In this document: positions 1 through 11,737 of the stretch, piece by piece
Numbering within the stretch: position 1 is the first letter of the stretch
Layout: every line of letters begins with the position of its first letter
Origin: Coccinella septempunctata
Taxonomy: Eukaryota > Arthropoda > Insecta > Coleoptera > Coccinellidae
Reading direction: 5' to 3'
DNA length: 64,000 nucleotides
Assembly: GCF_907165205.1 (NCBI RefSeq)
Contig: NC_058194.1
Span: forward strand, 25,606,856-25,670,855
The notes under the pieces: generated by a model
Told to the model about the DNA's origin: nothing
Databases searched by the model: none
The model's input: the letters and a program-made list of their open reading frames with translations, nothing else
Made by a program: the position numbers and the translations under genes

Positions 1-1060
1 GCAGGGACACGCGACAAACTAAAATAAGAATTTAGGATGTTGCGGCGGCTACAACTATTTGATACAGCAAAATCTGCCAAGTCAGCTCCATTAAATCCTA
101 GAGCGAGTAGACAACCGAAGGCATGGACGTTATAAGATTGGCTGCCGTTCAAATAATGATAGTTTGCAGTCGCGAAATGTATTATAGAGTAATTGGAAAA
201 GGCGGAAATATCTGTCAAGATGTAGGAGTGTCTTTATCGATATTTCAAACTTCAGTAATATTGCACCAATTTCGAATGCGGGCCACAGTTTTAATAATAG
301 AATTCCAATGAATGAAAGCGACAGCAGGTGGTCGAGGAGTCAATTCGGATAACAAAGGAAGCAGTTGACGTAGTAGAAGGTACTATTTTAAGCGTTTTCA
401 ATAGGCTTTCACTCCGTGTAATTTGTTGCTATAAATACAGCTATAATACTGCTGATCAAAAGTGGAGGATATTTTCAAACATTGTCTGTTTCTTACTGTG
501 AATAAATCATTTCTCTGAAGTCTGTATTGCAAATCAGGTTGCTCACAAAAAAATTTTATTGTTTAAAAAAGCAACTTAGCCTTTACAGGGTGTCAGTAAA
601 TGGCATTTGTTCAGTTTCAAATCAAGTAACCTTCAAATTCTGTTGCTCTGCTTGGTGCATTAATATCATCCTATGGATTGAATCTTGTGAAGGCAATTCT
701 TATTTTTACTAACTTTTGTAATTACCGAACCAATTGATAAATTTTACGCACTATTAAGTCTTCTGATAGTTGGAGTAATCTAGGTGAGGTTAGGTTAATC
801 AAACAATTTCAGAGAGGCAGATTATAGGGTAAAGTTTTGGGGCACAACACTGAATTTCGATAGGTCTGAAGATAGTTACTAACATAAGCATGCTGCCCAT
901 AACCACCACTCCAAATAGGTTAATCCCCCAAGGCCCATTCTGTAGTTATACCGAAATTTTGTTGATGTTTATACTGCAATCGGTTTGTACGATTTATGGG
1001 GCGATATATGCAACGTTCCAATTCAATGTATATAGGATAGGGCTTTCTTATTGAATTATT
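1..1060. other. Unassigned AT-rich sequence
   Basis: No gene or complete repeat is recognised. A lone acagggtgtc motif near 585 resembles the terminal motif of the TA-flanked foldback elements at 2552 and 20216, but no matching inverted end was seen nearby. Confidence 0.5.
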
Positions 1061-1062
1061 TT

Positions 1063-1300
1063 TCATTTGAAGCTCCCCTTTTTCGAATACATCACATCTT
1101 CCAGCTTGGAATCACTTATTGTTGAAGATTTACAGCTGGTTTCATAAAACTTTGATTGTCCGATCAACGATTCGACAGTCACTCGATTTCTTAAACAAAA
1201 TCCTTGAAACCTTTTCATTTCTGAATATATTGAAGAAGTAGCAATTGAGAATAATTGAATGGACGTATAAACATCATAATTTGATGCGAGAATGATATTC
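1063..1300 (-). repeat. Diverged dispersed repeat, relative of 14119-14403
   Basis: On the minus strand this stretch translates to a segment containing YTSIQLFSIA and later QSKFYETSCKSS. The plus strand near 14220-14370 gives YTSIQRFSIA and KSKFYETFCEC at the same spacing, so the two are old copies of one repeat in opposite orientations. The second copy lies inside the TIR element at 13673-15064, so this may be a remnant of the same family. The reading frame is used only as an alignment aid; no protein function is claimed. Confidence 0.5.
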
Positions 1301-1359
1301 TGAATAATCATGACTGAATTATTGATTGAAAATAATTGACGTATATTCGTCAATCAAGC

Positions 1360-2549
1360 GTTGATTCCCCGATCAAGCTTTATGACAACCGTCATATAAC
1401 TGAACAAAAGATGATGATGATGCCGATAATAGCAGGATAAGTTCGATTCGAAACAACAAAATTGTGTATAAAACTAAAAATATTCCAGCTAAAAACAGCC
1501 TGTCAACAATTATTGTCTAGCCAGTTACGTATATTAAAACATCTCACTGTGGAGAATGTCTACACTGATGCCACTTCCTGAACTGACTACACGAGATAGA
1601 GAAAAAAAAAGATCGTCAGACTATCCATTATTCTGAGGCCTCTTTGAAGCTCCATGCCATGTAGAACAACCAATCGCAGTAAATGCCTCAATGGACTCGT
1701 CTTCTCATGATGATTTCTTCGCAGTAAAAACGCCGCTAGACGTCTGCGTCGTGTCTTTAGAAACCGGCCGACCACTTTTCCTATGTCTCCTTCGTATAAC
1801 AGTACAAATGAATTGTTAGCCACTTTGAAAATTGCGCCCTCCATTCTCTACAGCTGAATCTGCCAAACTGAAATTTTCTTGTTGGAATAACGAAAAATAA
1901 CGTTTATGCAAATACATCAACAGTTTCACATCGTTTCGTAATTGTTTTCGGAAAAAATATGACACAAACTGGAAAAACTTCGAACTCCCATTACGATGAT
2001 GTTTAAGGAAAATATCGTCAGTTGAATGATGTCACGCATCTAAATCTCTTTAGCAAGAAAATTGATTTTTCTGGATTATATAATCTTATATCGATTACAA
2101 TCATTCTAACAAGTAAAAGACCTTCAATTCCCTTTTTCTTCCTCCTAATATTACAATATACAAGAAACGGCAATTATCCCCTGATCAATTTGCTAGAAAG
2201 GTTCCCAGAAGGATAAATAATGTTTAAGTAAGATTGTTCTTTAGGGACCATACAAGTAAGTTTGTCACGCGTAGTTTTCTAGAATAGCAGGACCTCTGAA
2301 CGGTCACTATATCTTATGTTGATACAAAAGATATTTTAAGAAAACTACAGGGTGATTTTCGAAATTCATGGAAATACTGAGACCATCATCAAAGCCTCAC
2401 TTATCAACGGGATTCATTGAAACTTGTAACGTTATTGACACATACTGAGAGTCAGAGAGGAATCAATAATATCAATATTCCAGGGCCGGACTTATTAATC
2501 CTCATCTAAAGTGTTCAGGGTAGAAACATCACTTCGTATTTCGAATCTA
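1360..2549. other. Unassigned sequence
   Basis: No recognisable gene or repeat structure was seen. Short open frames here are of the size expected by chance in AT-rich DNA. Confidence 0.4.
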
Positions 2550-2551
2550 TA

Positions 2552-3248
2552 CAGGGTGTCCCGAAAAATGTGGGAAATCTCTCGGATTCAGATAGAACAT
2601 AAAAAATAAGATGACAAGTTCCCATAATTTTTTTTCCTAGCGGCCCTCCCTACGAAGATACGACCTCCTAAATGACGCCACTGGAAATTCATTTTTTTTT
2701 ATATTGTTGTATAACACAAAATAAAAGTTTTTTGCTCCTTCAATAACTTTCGTATCACACTTTATTGCAGACAAAAAACTAGACTTCATGTTATTTTTAA
2801 TAGAAATTCAAAAATTACTTACTTCTTTCATTATTTTTTTTTCGAAAACGGTTCATTTTATCGACACTGAACAAGAGTAGCTTTTCTTTAGCTTAAAGTT
2901 CAAGGTATCCAAATTTGTTTTTTTTGCACCTTATCATACAGGCTGTTAAAAATGTAAGCATTAAAATGTACAACCCAGTCCGCTCCTGGTAAACTGAACA
3001 AGCTAATTGAAATTTGAGTGCAGTGATATAAGAGGTCCTTACTACTATTAATCATATCAAATTTTCATCAAATTATATCGAGTAGTTTGAAACTTATTTC
3101 ACTAAAATGGATTTCCAGTGGCGTCATTCAGGAGGTCGTATCTTCGTAGGGAGGGCCGGTAGGAAAAAAAATTATGGGAAGTTGTCATCTTCATTTTTTA
3201 TGTTCTACCTGAATCCGAGAAATTTCCCACATTTTCCGGGACACCCTG
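2552..3248. mobile_element. Foldback MITE with ~145 bp inverted repeats and TA duplication
   Basis: Both ends begin CAGGGTGTCCCG reading inward and are flanked by TA (2550-2551 and 3249-3250), as expected for TA-targeting (Tc1/mariner-type) insertion. The inverted repeats run about 2552-2696 and 3104-3248 with roughly ten differences, including the shared stretch around cggccctccctacgaagata. The ~400 bp interior has no ORF, so the element is non-autonomous. The divergence of the arms suggests it is not a very recent insertion. Confidence 0.85.
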
Positions 3249-3250
3249 TA

Positions 3251-6180
3251 TATTGATGTTTTTCATGGTACAATTTTATTATTTTCAACGAAACTCTTAA
3301 TTATGAATATCATATAGGTACATCAAATATTTAATTACTGGCCAATAGCAACCCCCAAAAAAATATAATCATCGTGACTGGCTTATCTTATCAGGAATTC
3401 TGGTGTTATAATTTTCATCTGGTCTAAAAATAAAACCGAATTAGTGAACACAGCGGGTAAAGAGTGCGGGAGACTTTAATGAGTATGAAAAGGAACCTAG
3501 GGGTGTTGACTTAATTACGCAACGATAAATCTTCCCTTAACAATTTTAGATGTCGAGTATATTTCCCTCTGCTTTCTGATTTGTTGTTGCGATGAGAATC
3601 AGATTTCATGGTTATAAAATCAAGCTGAGGAGAAATGATGAAACGATATAAACATCAGCAATTGCTCATGGTTCCCCTATTAGGAGAAATCATATTTTTC
3701 CCTTCTGAGAAACTTTAAATTGGGTTCAGATCTATTTCTTCACACTCGATCTTGGAAATATCGAATTAATCTCGCAATCGACTTTTTGATTAACTTGTTA
3801 TCCCATCTTTCAAGAAAACTGCATGGACTATCGATTCTGTTGAAGGATCTCTTGAGAAAGGATCGTAAACGGAGATAGGGAACATTATATTTCATCTCGA
3901 ATCTGAGGAATGGTTCGAAGAGCATCGTATGGGGAAACTATAAGCGGATAATGAGGTATAAAATTTTATAACCCTCGTGGAAACTCACCAGAGAGAAATA
4001 TCCAGCTTTTATTGTATACTGCTGACTGCAGTACCACTTTTCAAAGCATTCGTCACATTATGGGTTCATTATTTCTTAATATCGTCCGGCGTAGAGTGAA
4101 TAAAATATGGAAAAAATGGACCAATTTTTCAAGAACACATCCTTATTCTCTAAAACTCCATATTCATTAAAATACCATTTGGTACCATGGTATCCCATTA
4201 GATGACATCGATCTACCAATTTTGTAGTTGTGAAAGGCAATTAATGATTTCGAATTCCAGTGACAATGAAAATATTGTCGCATGAATTTGTTCGTTGACC
4301 AATAGAGAAAAACTTCCCTTCTCTCACCCACATAGGAATAGTTTTGATGCTTGTAGAGAAATATCGCTCCGGAGATATTATGGGATATAAATTACATTTA
4401 TTACATCCATAATTCATGCTAAGCAACACATATATAGAAATGGCAAATGCATGTCCCTAATTGAAATGGATTGCAGCAATAACACAGGAGTAACTTGCTT
4501 CACTAACTCAACGGCACGACAAACAATACTCCACGATAAAGAAGACCTTTCATCAATCATTTCGTTTTTATTATAACTCATTCATGATTTATCAGTTGGA
4601 GCATAAACTTCCACAAGCATTTGATGCATTACAGCTGCACTTTTCTTCCAATTGAAGTATAAAATTAAATACTCATAAATGCTGTTCAGTTGACACATAA
4701 TCAAACATATTCAACACAGTTAAACACACAGGTTTGAAAATTCGAAGCTTTATGAACTGAATATTATGGACTAATGCCTAACTTCTCTGAAACCACAAAA
4801 ACCGTTGCCACTATGAAAAATTAATAACAGTCAAGCCATAAATGAGCCACAAATATTCCCATTTTCATGGCGAGGATAAATAACATAGTTTACGTTTTAC
4901 ATCAGAGGAAACAGCGATTGGTTCCTATAAAATTGAATGATGATCAAACCAAAGCTGAAGAATTGAAGGAGTAACAAGTAACCATTTTATTAATAACCCT
5001 TTGGATATTGTTCTCGGATTAGGGTATATTTTATTGGAGGGTAAAAACCTCTATATCAAGTAGCTCATTCCTAAAATGAGTATAACTGAGAAATATCATC
5101 ATTCCCAATGGTTTGGGAATGGAAACCACTCCAATAAAGAGCAGCACAATTCTCTTTCAATTGCGTTTTAAATATTGACGATACCCAATCGATCGATATT
5201 GCAAACTTGGCGGTGAAGTATTCACTAGGGGTTTCGATCACGTCACAAATTTCAACGTTTATTGCGGATCAGGACCACACTCAGGAAGCTCTTGTTTTTG
5301 GAAAAAAAGTTGAAATGTGACACAAAATTGTCGGTCAATAAATATGTCATTTGAAAGATGAAAACTGGATAGAAACACAAGAGAAAATCCAATATACTCC
5401 TTTACTATTGAATTTAAATGAAAAACTTCACACAACTGAAAAACTTTTTAGTGTTTTTTCATAACATGACTTCGGAGATATGTCAAAAGCCTACCTACCT
5501 GTAAACTATTTAGAAATAATTTAATGGATATATTCATAAGAGTCTGAAAAAGTTTTCTTAAGAAAGAGTCATCGATTTTTGTTAAACGGAATTTATCTGC
5601 AGCATTTTTCGTACTGCAAGATAGAGAAGGATAATGCTAACATGAAGAAATTTGAATTTTGATTTCGTAAACATTCGAGTACCATTTTCAAGATTGTATC
5701 TGGAACCAATTGGTCCCAAAAACTATTCAATCTGAAGAACCTCAACTTGCTTTATTCTTTATTGAGATGCTTCCTGATTTTTGTATCGTAACAAACGGCA
5801 CAAAACCTTAGTCCTGTCCTGAACGAGATGTATTATTCCGAATTTTCCACCTGAAATATTCTGATAAACTTTGACGTGGTACCATAATATGGGCGCGTAC
5901 GTAGGGCTCACGATAAAAGAGGCATGAAGTGAAATTCCCATATTATATCTGAGCTTGCATAAAATCGATATGAAAATATATTGGCAAAATGGAAGGTTTC
6001 TGATTTACGACTTTCTGGCTGCCATAACATTGAAATTTACAACAAGAACGATTTTGGAGATGACTCTCATCCATAAAGTGGAGACAAAGCCATTAAGGTG
6101 GTATTAACTGAAAATCTATATAATTTTCACTAACATGAGTTATTCAACCACGATAGTAAAAACTCAGTTTTTCAATTTAA
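3251..6180. other. Unassigned sequence
   Basis: AT-rich DNA with short open frames only, none resembling a known domain. No tandem repeat, long inverted repeat or RNA gene was recognised by eye. Confidence 0.4.
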
Positions 6181-6184
6181 TTAT

Positions 6185-6315
6185 GAGCCATATGGCTCAT
6201 TTGAGAAGACTCAGAGATGAGAGACTACCAGACAAGGTTGGACATGGAATCCAGGAAGAAGAAGGACGAAAGGAAAACCAAGGAAACAATGAAATCAGGG
6301 AATAGAAGAGGCTCT
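6185..6315 (+). pseudogene. Short relic of a LINE ORF2 C-terminus
   Basis: With one frame shift the plus strand reads HLRRLRDERLPDK and then WTWNPGRRRTKGKPRKQ. This is the pattern found at the end of many non-LTR retrotransposon RT proteins (a RLPxK motif, then WxPxGxRxxGRP). The fragment is about 130 bp with a stop after the second block, so it is a decayed piece. The assignment rests on a short motif only and the clade cannot be told. Confidence 0.45.
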
Positions 6316-6319
6316 ATTG

Positions 6320-7008
6320 AAAAGATACATAAACCAATACATATACATGTAAAGAAAGGTGGACGTCCAAATAGACTGTAAACAAGCACTGACTGGTTCA
6401 GTACGTTTTTTATTGTCAGAACTTGTAATGTTCTCTTGAACATTACAAGAATGGTGGAAAAAGAACATGTTTTAGTAAAATAAGAACGAAATGTCCAAGA
6501 TTAAAAAGGTAAATAAAAATGAAATGTTACTTCCGTCAGTGCAGAGTTGATTCCTTACTGAGTTCACATATTCAGTTACTAGGAACTTGTTGAATCCATG
6601 GTACAATTATACAAGGCATAGAATAAACATTTGGATGGAGATTATTTCACGTACTAGAATCACATTTGTTTCTCCCTGAGCCAGATGATAAAGCCGATTT
6701 ATATAATTCCTCCATTATTGTTCGGATTCGATGGATGGTTTTAACTGTGAGTATATCTGGAATAAGCTTTCATCCTAACCACGTTGCAATCAATAAAACA
6801 AATTTCAATCAGGAGCTGCAACGCTGAAACTAGATTCCAAAAAATTAATACCTGCAGAAGAAATATTCTAAGGTTAAAAAACTTTGAACCTGGCAGATAT
6901 ATGATTCAACATAATATGCAGAAGAATATCACAAGATAACATTGATAAAGATTTCATAGACTAAAATCTGGTTGAATATTTTTTATACATTGTCGATTGA
7001 CGAGTTTA
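6320..7008. other. Unassigned sequence
   Basis: No gene or repeat recognised between the LINE relic and the first ~345 bp repeat copy. Confidence 0.4.
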
Positions 7009-7190
7009 AAAGGGTCATTGCTCGGGCTGTGGTGAGGGCAGGTAGATGCGGAAGGGCTCTTTGAGTTCCTTAGGGTCGGTTGCCCAAGAGCAACTTATTT
7101 CAGTAGTGACCAGGCACTTTTTTAACAGCAGTCGATCCCTGTCTAGCCCATGAGAGACCACTCCACTAACCTGAAGTCACAGTTTGGTCT

Positions 7191-8130
7191 CACCGCAACC
7201 CAGAAGTAATAGAACGAGTTCTACAAGAAACGAAATGACTGGTGCATAAAGTGGAAAATCAAACTCAATGGACAAAAGAGCCAAGCAATATTACTACAGA
7301 AGAGAGGACTGCGACCCACAACGAATCTAGAAGTTGACGGCGAAGAAATCGACTGGAAAAATGAAGCCAAATATTGAAATATTTAGGAATAACGCTTGAC
7401 AAAGGACTTACTTGGAAAAGTCATATCAAAAAACCAATCGACAAAACGAAAGCAGCGATAAATAGACTCTACCCTCTGATAGGAAGAAGAAGCCACATGT
7501 CGAAAGAGACAAAATTGAAAATAATCAAAGCCGTTGCTAGGCCTCAACTGACTTATGGATCAGTTGCCTGGGATTTCGCGGCAAAGAGCCATATCAAAAG
7601 AATTCAGGCCACTGAAAACAAGCTGCTACGATGTGCAATAGATGCACCTTGGTTTGTCAGGAATAGACAGATTTATAGGGACCTAAAATGGGAAACCATA
7701 ACGAAATTCATAAACAGAAAAGCAGAGAAATTATTCGAAACAGCGAAAAACCATCCGAATCAAGAACTCAGGAGACTAGTGGACTACGACCCAGAGGAAG
7801 ACAAAAGGAGAATGCGAATTTACCGAAGGAGACCAAGAGATTAATTAAAAAGAGATTAAAATAAGAACAGAAACTTATTGAATAATCCAATAAAGTGTTA
7901 CCCTATAGAGGATAAACACATAAATCCCAGCACGATAGTGTGCGAGAAGAAAACCGACTAAGAGATGAACGGTTTATAGGCAAATGCGCGGAACCAATAT
8001 TCAAGAAGCAGTTAAGGGTTTTTAGTGGGCCTCGAGCTCAGGAGAGTGAGAATCCCCACACTTGTTCCCCCTCAGGAGAGGGTGGTTCGTCTGACTTGCA
8101 GATTTTCCCTCTGCTAACCAAAAAAAAAAC
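7191..8130 (+). mobile_element. 5'-truncated Jockey-type LINE copy (family B, copy 1)
   Basis: This contains the C-terminal part of ORF2, a ~280 bp 3' untranslated region and a short poly-A at about 8120-8129. It is flanked by agtttggtct (7181-7190) and agttgggtct (8131-8140), a 10 bp target-site duplication with one mismatch, which interrupts the ~345 bp repeat. The last ~130 bp of the 3' region match the 3' end of the full-length element at 48649-53490, so the two belong to related subfamilies. 5' truncation is the usual result of incomplete target-primed reverse transcription. Confidence 0.85.
7201..7844 (+). pseudogene. ORF2 C-terminal fragment (RT thumb and tail) of the Jockey copy
   Basis: This corresponds to the region after the RT catalytic motifs of the 902-residue ORF2 at 48953-51661, including YLGITLDKGLTW, RPQLTYGSVAWDFAAKSHI and LVDYDPEEDKRR. 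The intact homologue has YLGVTLDRGLTW and LVDYDPTEEARR at the same places. Endonuclease and the RT palm are missing because of the 5' truncation, and the first ~170 nt contain stop codons. The continuous part (7374-7844) is 156 codons. It cannot encode an active enzyme. Confidence 0.85.
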
Positions 8131-8306
8131 AGTTGGGTCTGGTGTGTCTCGGAAAGATAGGCCCTTACTTTTTCGGGCTATACCGCTCGCTGTATGTCAA
8201 AAAGCGGTCGAAAATTTCCGAAATCGGAATTTGGTTGTAATGTGGGTACGATCCAAAGTAGTTCTGTTACATGTCTGTACCCAGCTTTATGACCTGTGTC
8301 CACCCA

Positions 8307-9027
8307 GTTCAAATACTTGGAAAGCTTCATAAATAGTAGGGCTAATCTAGACACGGAAATACAAAACCGTATCAATTCGGCATCACGCGCATTCTGGAAG
8401 CTGAAGGACAGAGTGTTTCAAAATCACGACCTCAATCTGAAGACCAAGACAGCTGTTTACAAAGCAGTGGTCCTCCCAACGCTTCTTTACGGAAGCGAAA
8501 GCTGGACGCCCTACAGGCGACATATTAAACAGCTCTAACAAACGCAACAACGTCATCTAAGACAGATAATGTACATCAGATGGTTCCACAAAGTTTCGAA
8601 TGCAGAAGTCTTACAACGCGCCAGTTGTACAACAATTGAGACTCAAGTAGCGAGGGCCCAACTCAGATGGAGCAGCCACATTCTGAGGATGCAAGACACA
8701 AGACTCCCCAAAATAGCTTTGTATAGCGAATTCACAGAGGGAGCCCGAAAACCAGGAGGCCAGTATAAGCGGTTTAAGGATATACTGCATCAATCCCTTA
8801 AACCAGTTAATGCCAATCATAACTGGGAACAACTAGCGTTGGACAGGTCCCAGTGGAGGTCTTTGGTACATAGTTATAATGGAGACTCGAGAAGGATGCA
8901 GCGGCGGCCATATCTGGTTGGTGTCAATCCATGCCCTGAGTGTGGAAGGATCTGTAGGTCACGGTTGGGTCTCTTCAGTCACAGGAGGGCACACCGATTT
9001 ATTCTCGGTAACGGAATACAGCAATGA
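8307..9027 (+). pseudogene. LINE ORF2 C-terminus with C2H2 finger (copy a)
   Basis: The frame reads FKYLESFINSRANLDTEI, then KTKTAVYKAVVLPTLLYGSE, RRHIKQL followed by a stop at about 8536, and continues with IRWFHKVSNAEVLQRASC, LRWSSHILRMQDTRLPK and EGARKPGGQYKRFKD. It ends with CPECGRICRSRLGLFSHRRAH, a C2H2 finger. This order is typical of the tail of an arthropod non-LTR retrotransposon RT distinct from the Jockey copies nearby; I do not fix its clade. A second copy of the same region is split in three at 48397-56390. The stop codon and the missing RT core make this copy dead. Confidence 0.8.
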
Positions 9028-9150
9028 ATGAATGGATGAATGATGTATGCCTCGAACCCTAACTCTATCACCATCCGGTTTCCAACCGATGTTCCCTGAG
9101 TGTGGAAGGATCTGCAGGTCACGGTTGGTCTTTTCGGTCACAGGAGGGCA
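8934..9150 (+). repeat. Partial duplication of the LINE zinc-finger end
   Basis: The stretch ctgagtgtggaaggatctg and the following sequence to gagggcacac occur at about 8936-8991 and again at about 9095-9151, some 159 bp apart. Between them lies the tail with (gaat)n and the segment ccggtttccaaccgatgtt. In the other LINE copy (56150-56395) the finger occurs once. The tail of this copy has therefore been rearranged or is two overlapping fragments. Confidence 0.65.
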
Positions 9151-9332
9151 CACAGTCGCAATTAGCCCTAAGAAATTACAAGTCTGTTTACGCCTTTAAT
9201 ATTTTTTTTTTGTCTTTTTGTAGATAGGGTCATTGCTCGGACTGTGGTGAGGGCAGGTAGATGCGGAAGGGCTCTATGAGTTCCTTAGGGTCGGTTGCTC
9301 ATGAGCAAGTTATTTCAGTAGTGACGAGGCAC

Positions 9333-9603
9333 ACTGAGAAAACAATTTATTAACTATAATGCATATTTATTAATACGTAATATGGGCTATATTCGAATAT
9401 GGCGTAATGAATCTTTATTTCTCAGAAATAAATGTTTTATTGGATATCCTTAAATAAATATTTCTTATTTATTAATATATTGAAATATATTTACTACTAA
9501 TGAATTGAGTTTTTCGTTAATATATAATAAGCTTCGTTATTAGTAATAATGAACTTTCTTAATAGTTATTATCAGGTTTGTTGAGAGATGCTGTTCAAAA
9601 AGT
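9333..9603. mobile_element. AT-rich MITE-like insertion
   Basis: About 270 bp rich in ttatta/taataa words is inserted in the ~345 bp repeat between aggcac and tttttgaac; comparison with copy 1 defines the insertion. The left end (actgagaaaacaa) and the inner right end (about 9569-9585, ttgttgag) are weakly inverted. A gcac at 9329-9332 and 9604-9607 may be a 4 bp target duplication. There is no ORF. The superfamily is unknown. Confidence 0.6.
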
Positions 9604-9622
9604 GCACTTTTTGAACAGCATC
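9587..9622. repeat. 36 bp perfect palindrome at the insertion edge
   Basis: The two 18 bp halves meet between 9604 and 9605 with no spacer; the left half reads gatgctgttcaaaaagtg. The right half is part of the ~345 bp repeat, while the left half is extra sequence at the end of the AT-rich insertion. The palindrome therefore arose by inverted copying of the flank. Confidence 0.9.
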
Positions 9623-9849
9623 CAATCCCCGTCTAGTCCTTGAGAGACCACTCCACTGACCTGGAGTCACAGTTTCGTCTGGTGTATCTCGGAGAGATAG
9701 GCCCTTACTATTTCGGTCTATACCACTCGCTATATGCCAAAAAGCGCTCGAAAATTTCCGAAATTTGAATTTGGTTGTAATGTGGGTACAATCCTAAGTT
9801 CTGTTACAAGTCTGTACCCAGCATTAGGACCTGTGTCCACCCACATCGT

Positions 9850-10690
9850 TCACGATGTTGCACGTTCAGTTTAATGTGGTATTTCGCCATGGATTTATTG
9901 GGTAGCTTCTGGAAAAACTCTGTACCGCCTCTGCTCCCCGATACCGGCAGTGAATCAAACAATTCCGGCATCCGACGAAAAGCTAAATTGCCGCTAAAAT
10001 CGGTTTCAAACCCCTCGGATAGCAACAAAAAAAACGCGCCCCACGGAAAAATTTCAGCTTCCCACACAAAGGCGGGATAACTCATCTCGGCAAGTGTTTT
10101 CGATTCCACGTTGATATAATGACGTTCCTTTAATGAATTCCTTTCTGGATAGCCCAGACGTTCTCCCTTCTTGATTTTTACGAAGCACGCGCAATTTCTC
10201 AGACGGGGAGACGTTCGTTATTGGGTAGAAAGGAACCGAATCTCGCAACTGAGAATAAATTGAATATTTTTGCATCTCGCGTTCAAAGAGATGGATAAGT
10301 GAAAATAATGGATACGGCTATAAAATGCTCATAATATCGCCGGATCATTTTTCAGGAAATTTGATGCGTTGAAAGATGGCTTCCAGGTTCGAGAGTGCTA
10401 AACTTTATTGGCGTTGTTGGGCTGGATGTTGTGGGGCACCCTGATTTGATTCCGAATATTGAGTAAGGGTAGCTGATACTTGACTTAATTTCATAATTAT
10501 ATCACTTCATCTTTCAGTTTCACTTCACATTATTCTTTGAATGTAAATTGTTTTCCAGGTAGATAGAAATGAATCTCAGTTTCTTCCTTCCGCCTTAACA
10601 TAACACTTATAAAATATATCATAATTTCCCTTATGCTCACCAAATGGCACACAAAAAGATTTGTCAATGCCACCCTTGTAAAATAAAGTG
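9850..10690. other. Unassigned sequence
   Basis: Moderately GC-richer than its surroundings around 9900-10240, with overlapping open frames on both strands of about 100 codons or less that match nothing I recognise. No repeat boundary was identified. Confidence 0.4.
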
Positions 10691-10826
10691 TACAAGAATG
10701 TATTGATATCTAGTTGGTCTAGACCAGTTCCATGCATAAAAAAGTATTGCGTTACCATAGCAACGAACAATAACTCATTAGAAGTGTCAGTGTGAAGTTT
10801 GAGGTCAAAAAAGTAAACCAGAGTTA

Positions 10827-11019
10827 AGCCCGTTTGCAACAGCCTAGAATTCTCTGGAGAATTCTCTACAAAATTCTCGCAAGAAAACGGCAGAGATTAT
10901 TTTGTACGCAAGTGAACAGAGAATTCTACCGAAAGTGCGTATGTAACGGTATATAATTCACGGCGCATGAATTTTCGAGTAAATTCTCTAGAGAATTCTC
11001 GGCTGTTGCAAACGGGCTT
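10827..11019. mobile_element. 193 bp MITE with TTA duplication (Harbinger-like)
   Basis: Terminal inverted repeats of ~37 bp start agcccgtttgcaacagcc at both ends and continue into gaattctct palindromic words. TTA at 10824-10826 and 11020-11022 flanks the element, and the uninterrupted mariner copies read gagttacgcaa there, which proves the insertion. A 3 bp TTA/TWA duplication is typical of PIF/Harbinger-type MITEs. There is no coding capacity. Confidence 0.85.
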
Positions 11020-11737
11020 TACGCAATAAATTAAAAGAAAGGAGATGTCCACCGAAAAATTGGAGTATCGAGCCATCATCAAGTACCTGTATTTGAAAGG
11101 GTTAAGAGGTAAGCAGATTTACGAAGATATGCTTAATACCCTTGGTGTTTAATGTCCTTCGTATGCGACCGTGAAAAATTGGACTGCAAGCTTCAAAAGA
11201 GGTAAATTTTCCATTGAAGATGATGACCGATCGGGAAGGCCAGTTTCTGTGTCAGTCCCCGAAAAATATAGATGCAGTTCATGACATGACATTGGGCTTA
11301 AACGGATATCTGAAGCCATTGAATATTTCATACGAACACGTTCATCATATAGTCCACGTCAATTTGGACATGAGAAAAATTGCTGCAAAATGGATCCCCA
11401 AATGTTTTAATGTTGACCAAAAGTGTGCAAGGGTAGAAGCATCGCGTTCGATCTGTGCTCGATTTGAAAACGATGTACACTTCTTAAACCGAATTGTTAC
11501 TATGGATGAGACTTGGGTACATTTCTACGATCCAGAAACAAAGCAAAAATCAATGGATAGCGACCTAAAAAAATTCGTGTCCAAAAATCTGCTGGAAAAG
11601 TTCTTGCTTCAGTTTTTTGGGATTGCCATGAAGTAATCATGATTGATTTTTTGGATAAAGGTAGAACAATAACCGGAGATTACTAAGGGTGGCGAATGAC
11701 GCTCATAGGAACATATATGCAGTTTATTGTTCAATCA

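Larger units (their letters stand above)
7011..8306 (+). repeat. ~345 bp dispersed repeat, copy 1, split by a Jockey insertion
   Basis: The repeat starts agggtcattgctcgg at 7011, runs to 7190, and resumes after the inserted Jockey fragment at 8131-8306, ending gtgtccaccca. Removing the insert and one target-site copy leaves about 346 bp. A second copy lies at 9226-9844 and is about 345 bp without its own insert. No ORF is conserved between the copies. It could be a SINE or the non-coding part of a larger element. Here it runs directly into the LINE fragment that starts at 8307. Confidence 0.75.
9226..9844 (+). repeat. ~345 bp dispersed repeat, copy 2, split by an AT-rich insertion
   Basis: It starts agggtcattgctcgg as copy 1 does, is interrupted after aggcac at 9332, and resumes at about 9608 with tttttgaacagc, ending gtgtccaccca. 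Apart from the insertion it is collinear with copy 1, with scattered substitutions. The two copies flank the LINE fragment at 8307-9150 in direct orientation. Confidence 0.75.

Noticed and set aside
779..797. ggttaggtta as interstitial telomeric (TTAGG)n repeat
   Set aside because: Only about two units are present, too short to distinguish from chance.
9022..9046. gaatgaatggatgaatga as an independent microsatellite locus
   Set aside because: The same tail occurs at the LINE 3' region near 56330, so it belongs to the LINE and not to a separate locus.
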